Assembly: GCA_934446355.1 (NCBI GenBank)
Contig: CAKSEC010000006.1
Location: forward strand, 65,498 to 129,497
Source: an uncultured Oscillospiraceae bacterium
GTDB taxonomy: Bacteria > Bacillota > Clostridia > Oscillospirales > Ruminococcaceae
Direction: 5' to 3'
DNA: 64,000 nt
Position 1 is the stretch's first letter, and each line of letters starts with the position of its first letter. Positions 61,601 to 64,000 of the stretch are shown here, one piece after another. The notes beneath the pieces were generated by a model. The model saw only the letters and a program-made list of their open reading frames with translations. It ran no database searches and was not told the DNA's origin. The position numbers and the translations under genes were made by a program.

Positions 61601-61839
61601 TATGTCTAAAATCTTTTGATTCCGACAAATCTTCTGTGGCACCATTTATTATACCACATTTTGTCTACAATTTCAAGCTTTTATTTGGAGCAATTATATA
61701 ATAATAAGTCTGCAATTAAACACGTTTATTTTTTCCTGATAACCACTGTTCTTTCTATGAAACACCGCCTTATTTTGCCAGCGGTGACTATTCCAAAATC
61801 TTCGTTTCAATTACTATCACTCAGCAGCCGCCGCTACGG

Positions 61840-62880
61840 GACTGGGGGTTCAGCTTCTCGAAGTTCTCGCAGAGGGACGTTGACCGCATTCTGCGCTCCA
61901 ACTGGTCCGGCGGGAACTACTCGCAGCGTATCTGGAAAGACGTGAACGGCATGACGGCACAACTCAAAAACGAACTGCTGGTCAGTGCGCTTTCGGGGCG
62001 TTCCGGAGAAAAGACCGCACGCATATTTCAGGAGCGATTCGGCGTGAACGCCTACTGCGCCCGGCGTATCGTCCGGACGGAGAGCGCATATGTCGCAAAT
62101 GCGGCGCAGGCAAAGGCATACGACGAAGCGGGAATAGACCGCTATAGGTTTGTCGCAACACTCGACAGCCGCACCTGCGAATGCTGCGGCGCTCTGGACG
62201 GCAAGGTGTTTGAACTTGCGAAAGCGAAGCCCGGCACGAACTACCCGCCCATGCACCCGTTCTGCCGCTCGACCACTATTGCGGATTTCGGGGACGAGGA
62301 ACTTGCAGGGCTGGAACGGCGGGCTAAGGATAAGGACGGGAATACTGTTAAGGTTCCGGCGGATATGACTTATGAGCAGTGGAAGCAGGGACTTTCCGGT
62401 AACGGTGGCACTGTTCAGCTCACCTTTGACGACCTAGAGAAATCAAATGCAAACGGGGCGTTGACAAAGCTTAGAAATGGTGGTATAATAAATGATAGAA
62501 AAGAGCAATTTCTTCAAGAACTTCACAGCGGCAAGATAAATACAGCCGTTAATGAACGTGCGCAGAAAAAACACACAAATTCAAGTGCGTGGCGAAATCA
62601 GGTCAAGCAGGCAATAAAGGCTTTGAAAGAGGGAAAGAGGTTAACTCCCAAGAGCAGACTCTTTAGCCACATTGAACCGCAGGCTATCGTTAATGAATAC
62701 GCCGGAAAAGGCAGGTTTGTATTTACCAAATCAAATGGCTACAATGAATTTGTTACGCTCCCATATGACGTGGGAGTAACATTCGATAAGAAAACGGGGA
62801 AATACGTGAAAACCAATGTCGTTCAAATCAAATATGCTGAGGACGGTGTTCATGTCTTTCCGACAAAGGAGGTAAAGTAA
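61840..62880 (+). CDS. 5'-truncated phage MuF-type head protein with C-terminal toxin-like domain
   Basis: Coding resemblance to SPP1 gp7/MuF minor head proteins begins about 61840 (DWGFSFSKFSQRDVDRIL) and includes RTESAYVANAAQAKAYDEAG, TCECCGALDG and YPPMHPFCRSTT. The normal N-terminal 100 or more residues are missing. A GTG at 61942 could start a shortened product. The last 110 residues leave the phage fold (AQKKHTNSSAWRNQVKQAIK, IEPQAIVNEYAGKGRFVFTK, GVTFDKKTGKYVKTNVVQIK) and resemble the polymorphic toxin type 50 domain often fused to MuF proteins. The toxin part has lower GC than the head part. Confidence 0.75.
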   Translation, partial: DWGFSFSKFSQRDVDRILRSNWSGGNYSQRIWKDVNGMTAQLKNELLVSALSGRSGEKTARIFQERFGVNAYCARRIVRTESAYVANAAQAKAYDEAGIDRYRFVATLDSRTCECCGALDGKVFELAKAKPGTNYPPMHPFCRSTTIADFGDEELAGLERRAKDKDGNTVKVPADMTYEQWKQGLSGNGGTVQLTFDDLEKSNANGALTKLRNGGIINDRKEQFLQELHSGKINTAVNERAQKKHTNSSAWRNQVKQAIKALKEGKRLTPKSRLFSHIEPQAIVNEYAGKGRFVFTKSNGYNEFVTLPYDVGVTFDKKTGKYVKTNVVQIKYAEDGVHVFPTKEVK

Positions 62881-62882
62881 CA

Positions 62883-63095
62883 GTGGAATGGGACAGAAAA
62901 ATAGATACCCTTGAGGGCAGGCGTGCTAAGGTTTTCTGCACCGACGGTAAGATATACACAGGAGTTGGAATCGGTGACGGGCTCGGCACCAACGCTGATG
63001 GCGAAGATGAGGACGCTGTTAGATTCCGCACTGATGATGGTAATGAATACTTGTTCATTGAAAGCGATATCGAACGTATCGAATTTTTAGATTAA
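62883..63095 (+). CDS. Candidate immunity protein
   Basis: A 70-residue, strongly acidic small beta protein (KVFCTDGKIYTGVGIGDGLG, NEYLFIESDIERIEFLD). It has a GTG start 10 nt after AAGGAGG, and starts 2 nt after the toxin-fusion stop. Position, size and acidity fit an immunity partner of the preceding toxin-like domain; the function is inferred from context only. A terminator follows at once. Confidence 0.68.
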   Translation: MEWDRKIDTLEGRRAKVFCTDGKIYTGVGIGDGLGTNADGEDEDAVRFRTDDGNEYLFIESDIERIEFLD

Positions 63096-63097
63096 GC

Positions 63098-63122
63098 ACC
63101 CTGCACCAAACAGGGTGCTTTT
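63098..63122 (+). terminator. Terminator of the toxin/immunity pair
   Basis: AGCACCCTG pairs with CAGGGTGCT and TTTT follows. Confidence 0.75.
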
Positions 63123-63131
63123 CCATTCCAA

Positions 63132-63154
63132 ACGGTGAACGAATCGTTCACCGT
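63132..63154. promoter_or_regulatory. Perfect 23-bp palindrome upstream of the methyltransferase gene
   Basis: ACGGTGAACGA-A-TCGTTCACCGT has 11-bp perfect arms. It is a candidate operator or methylation-sensitive control site. No promoter is evident right beside it. Confidence 0.5.
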
Positions 63155-63169
63155 ATAACTGAATAACCA

Positions 63170-63194
63170 AGCGCTCCTATGGGGCGCTGTTTTT
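63170..63194 (+). terminator. Hairpin with T-run before the methyltransferase gene
   Basis: AGCGCTCC pairs with GGGGCGCT (one G-U) and TTTTT follows, 25 nt before the start codon. Confidence 0.6.
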
Positions 63195-63218
63195 ATGCCT
63201 GAAGAAGGAAGTGAACGC

Positions 63219-64000
63219 ATGAATTTAATGCAGGGCGACTGCCTTGAACTTATGGAGCAGATACCGGACGGGTCGGTGGACTTAGTGCTCACCGACCCGC
63301 CTTACAATATCGGGGTTACTACGCAAAAGGGCGGCAAAAGTTCCGTTAATACATGGGACAAGATTGACGACTACATCAACTGGTGTATTGAATGGCTCAC
63401 GCTGTGCTCCCGGAAATTGAAGCCGAACGGTGTGCTCTATTTCTGGCACAACGACATGGAGCAAATTGCGGAACTTCTCACAGAAATCAGGAAACGCACG
63501 CCGCTGGCTTTCGTATCGTTCTGTATCTGGGATAAGGGCGATACATACCGTGCAAGGTCATGGCACCAGCGTGACCCGAAAAGCCGCACGGCTCTGCGTT
63601 CATGGTTCAATGTCTGCGAATACTGTCTGCATTTCTTCAACGCTCCGGCGGACGCAGACAAGGCATGGGCGCACACAGGGCTAGACCGAGTTTACAGCGA
63701 TCCGGCCTGCTTCAAGCCGCTGAAAGAGTGGTATCTGCGTGAGTGTGAACGGCTCGGACTGGATAACAAGAAAATAGGCGCGTATTACGAACAGGTGACC
63801 GGAAAGAAGCCACATATGCTGCGGCATTATTTCCAAGATAGCCAGTTTGAGATACCTACGCAGAAAGTGTGGGAGAGCGTATACGAACCGCTCGGCTTTG
63901 GCAAGGGCTACGAAAGCCTGCGGCAGGAATATGAGAGCCTGCGGAACTACCACCGCTGCGATGATATGCACTGCAACATCTGGCACCGCCTGCCGCTTCC
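63219..64000 (+). CDS. Phage-type DNA methyltransferase (DPPY family), cut by the window end
   Basis: 260 codons are visible with no stop. The protein begins MNLMQGDCLELMEQIPDGSV, followed by LVLTDPPYNIG near residue 25, the catalytic DPPY of amino (N6-adenine or N4-cytosine) methyltransferases, and NGVLYFWHND. A solitary enzyme of this sort in phage modifies host or phage DNA; the recognition site is unknown, and no restriction partner is visible. GAAGGAAG precedes the ATG. The later half (KEWYLRECERLGLDNKKIGA) is probably the target-recognition part. Confidence 0.85.
   Translation, partial: MNLMQGDCLELMEQIPDGSVDLVLTDPPYNIGVTTQKGGKSSVNTWDKIDDYINWCIEWLTLCSRKLKPNGVLYFWHNDMEQIAELLTEIRKRTPLAFVSFCIWDKGDTYRARSWHQRDPKSRTALRSWFNVCEYCLHFFNAPADADKAWAHTGLDRVYSDPACFKPLKEWYLRECERLGLDNKKIGAYYEQVTGKKPHMLRHYFQDSQFEIPTQKVWESVYEPLGFGKGYESLRQEYESLRNYHRCDDMHCNIWHRLPL

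Overview
The window looks like chromosome from a low- to mid-GC Gram-positive anaerobe of the Ruminococcaceae/Oscillospiraceae type, probably a gut Ruminococcus-like Clostridium. The signs are strong AGGAGG ribosome sites with some TTG/GTG starts, a Cys T-box leader, a Rex-type box at a fermentative adhE, an ECF transporter subunit beside type III pantothenate kinase, PBP-GGDEF fusions and a compact cas9-cas1-cas2 locus. The assignment is inferred from gene content; no rRNA or tRNA gene was seen.

Layout. Positions 1-9.3 kb hold signalling and envelope genes: a GGDEF/EAL protein, a chemoreceptor, a lipoprotein, mntP, lrgAB, a sugar-receptor-like diguanylate cyclase and a flavodoxin. Positions 9.3-16.6 kb are central metabolism: ilvBN, a LysR regulator, adhE with a Rex-type operator and a long structured leader, and a small kinase. 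Positions 16.6-24.6 kb hold a MarR-controlled ABC exporter pair, a secreted CAP protein, a cysteine-cluster protein and an Xre-AbrB regulator with its ABC-2 exporter. Positions 24.6-36.4 kb hold a MocR regulator that has lost its PLP lysine, a tocopherol-cyclase-like gene, housekeeping genes (CYTH, birA, phosphodiesterase), three small unknown proteins, a Cys T-box with cysE-cysS, and three tandem cyclophilin-type lipoproteins. Positions 36.5-46.6 kb hold purine uptake and salvage, pantothenate genes, a polymer-ligase-like membrane protein, two copies of a dispersed structured repeat, a secreted repeat protein and a metal P-type ATPase with a tiny membrane partner. Positions 46.8-52.1 kb are a three-gene phosphorelay.

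Positions 52.3-61.4 kb are the accessory/defence region. A 24-repeat CRISPR array is transcribed on the minus strand from a consensus promoter that lies inside the end of cas2. cas2, cas1 and cas9 follow, then a divergent tracrRNA on the plus strand with its own perfect -35/-10 promoter and two anti-repeat copies. The locus has no csn2 or cas4, so by gene content it is type II-C-like. Next to it are a lone type I-C-like repeat, a structured hairpin and a MerR operon with a 19-bp-spacer promoter. Positions 61.6-64 kb are a fragment of a prophage or other mobile element: a 5'-truncated MuF-type head protein fused to a toxin-like C-terminus, a small candidate immunity protein and a DPPY DNA methyltransferase cut by the window end.

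The observations most worth following are the duplicated anti-repeat in the tracrRNA/cas9 divergent region, the array promoter nested in cas2, the structured adhE leader downstream of a Rex box, the PacL-like adaptor with its P-type ATPase, the head-protein/toxin/immunity cassette, the lysine-less MocR, and the dispersed repeat family.
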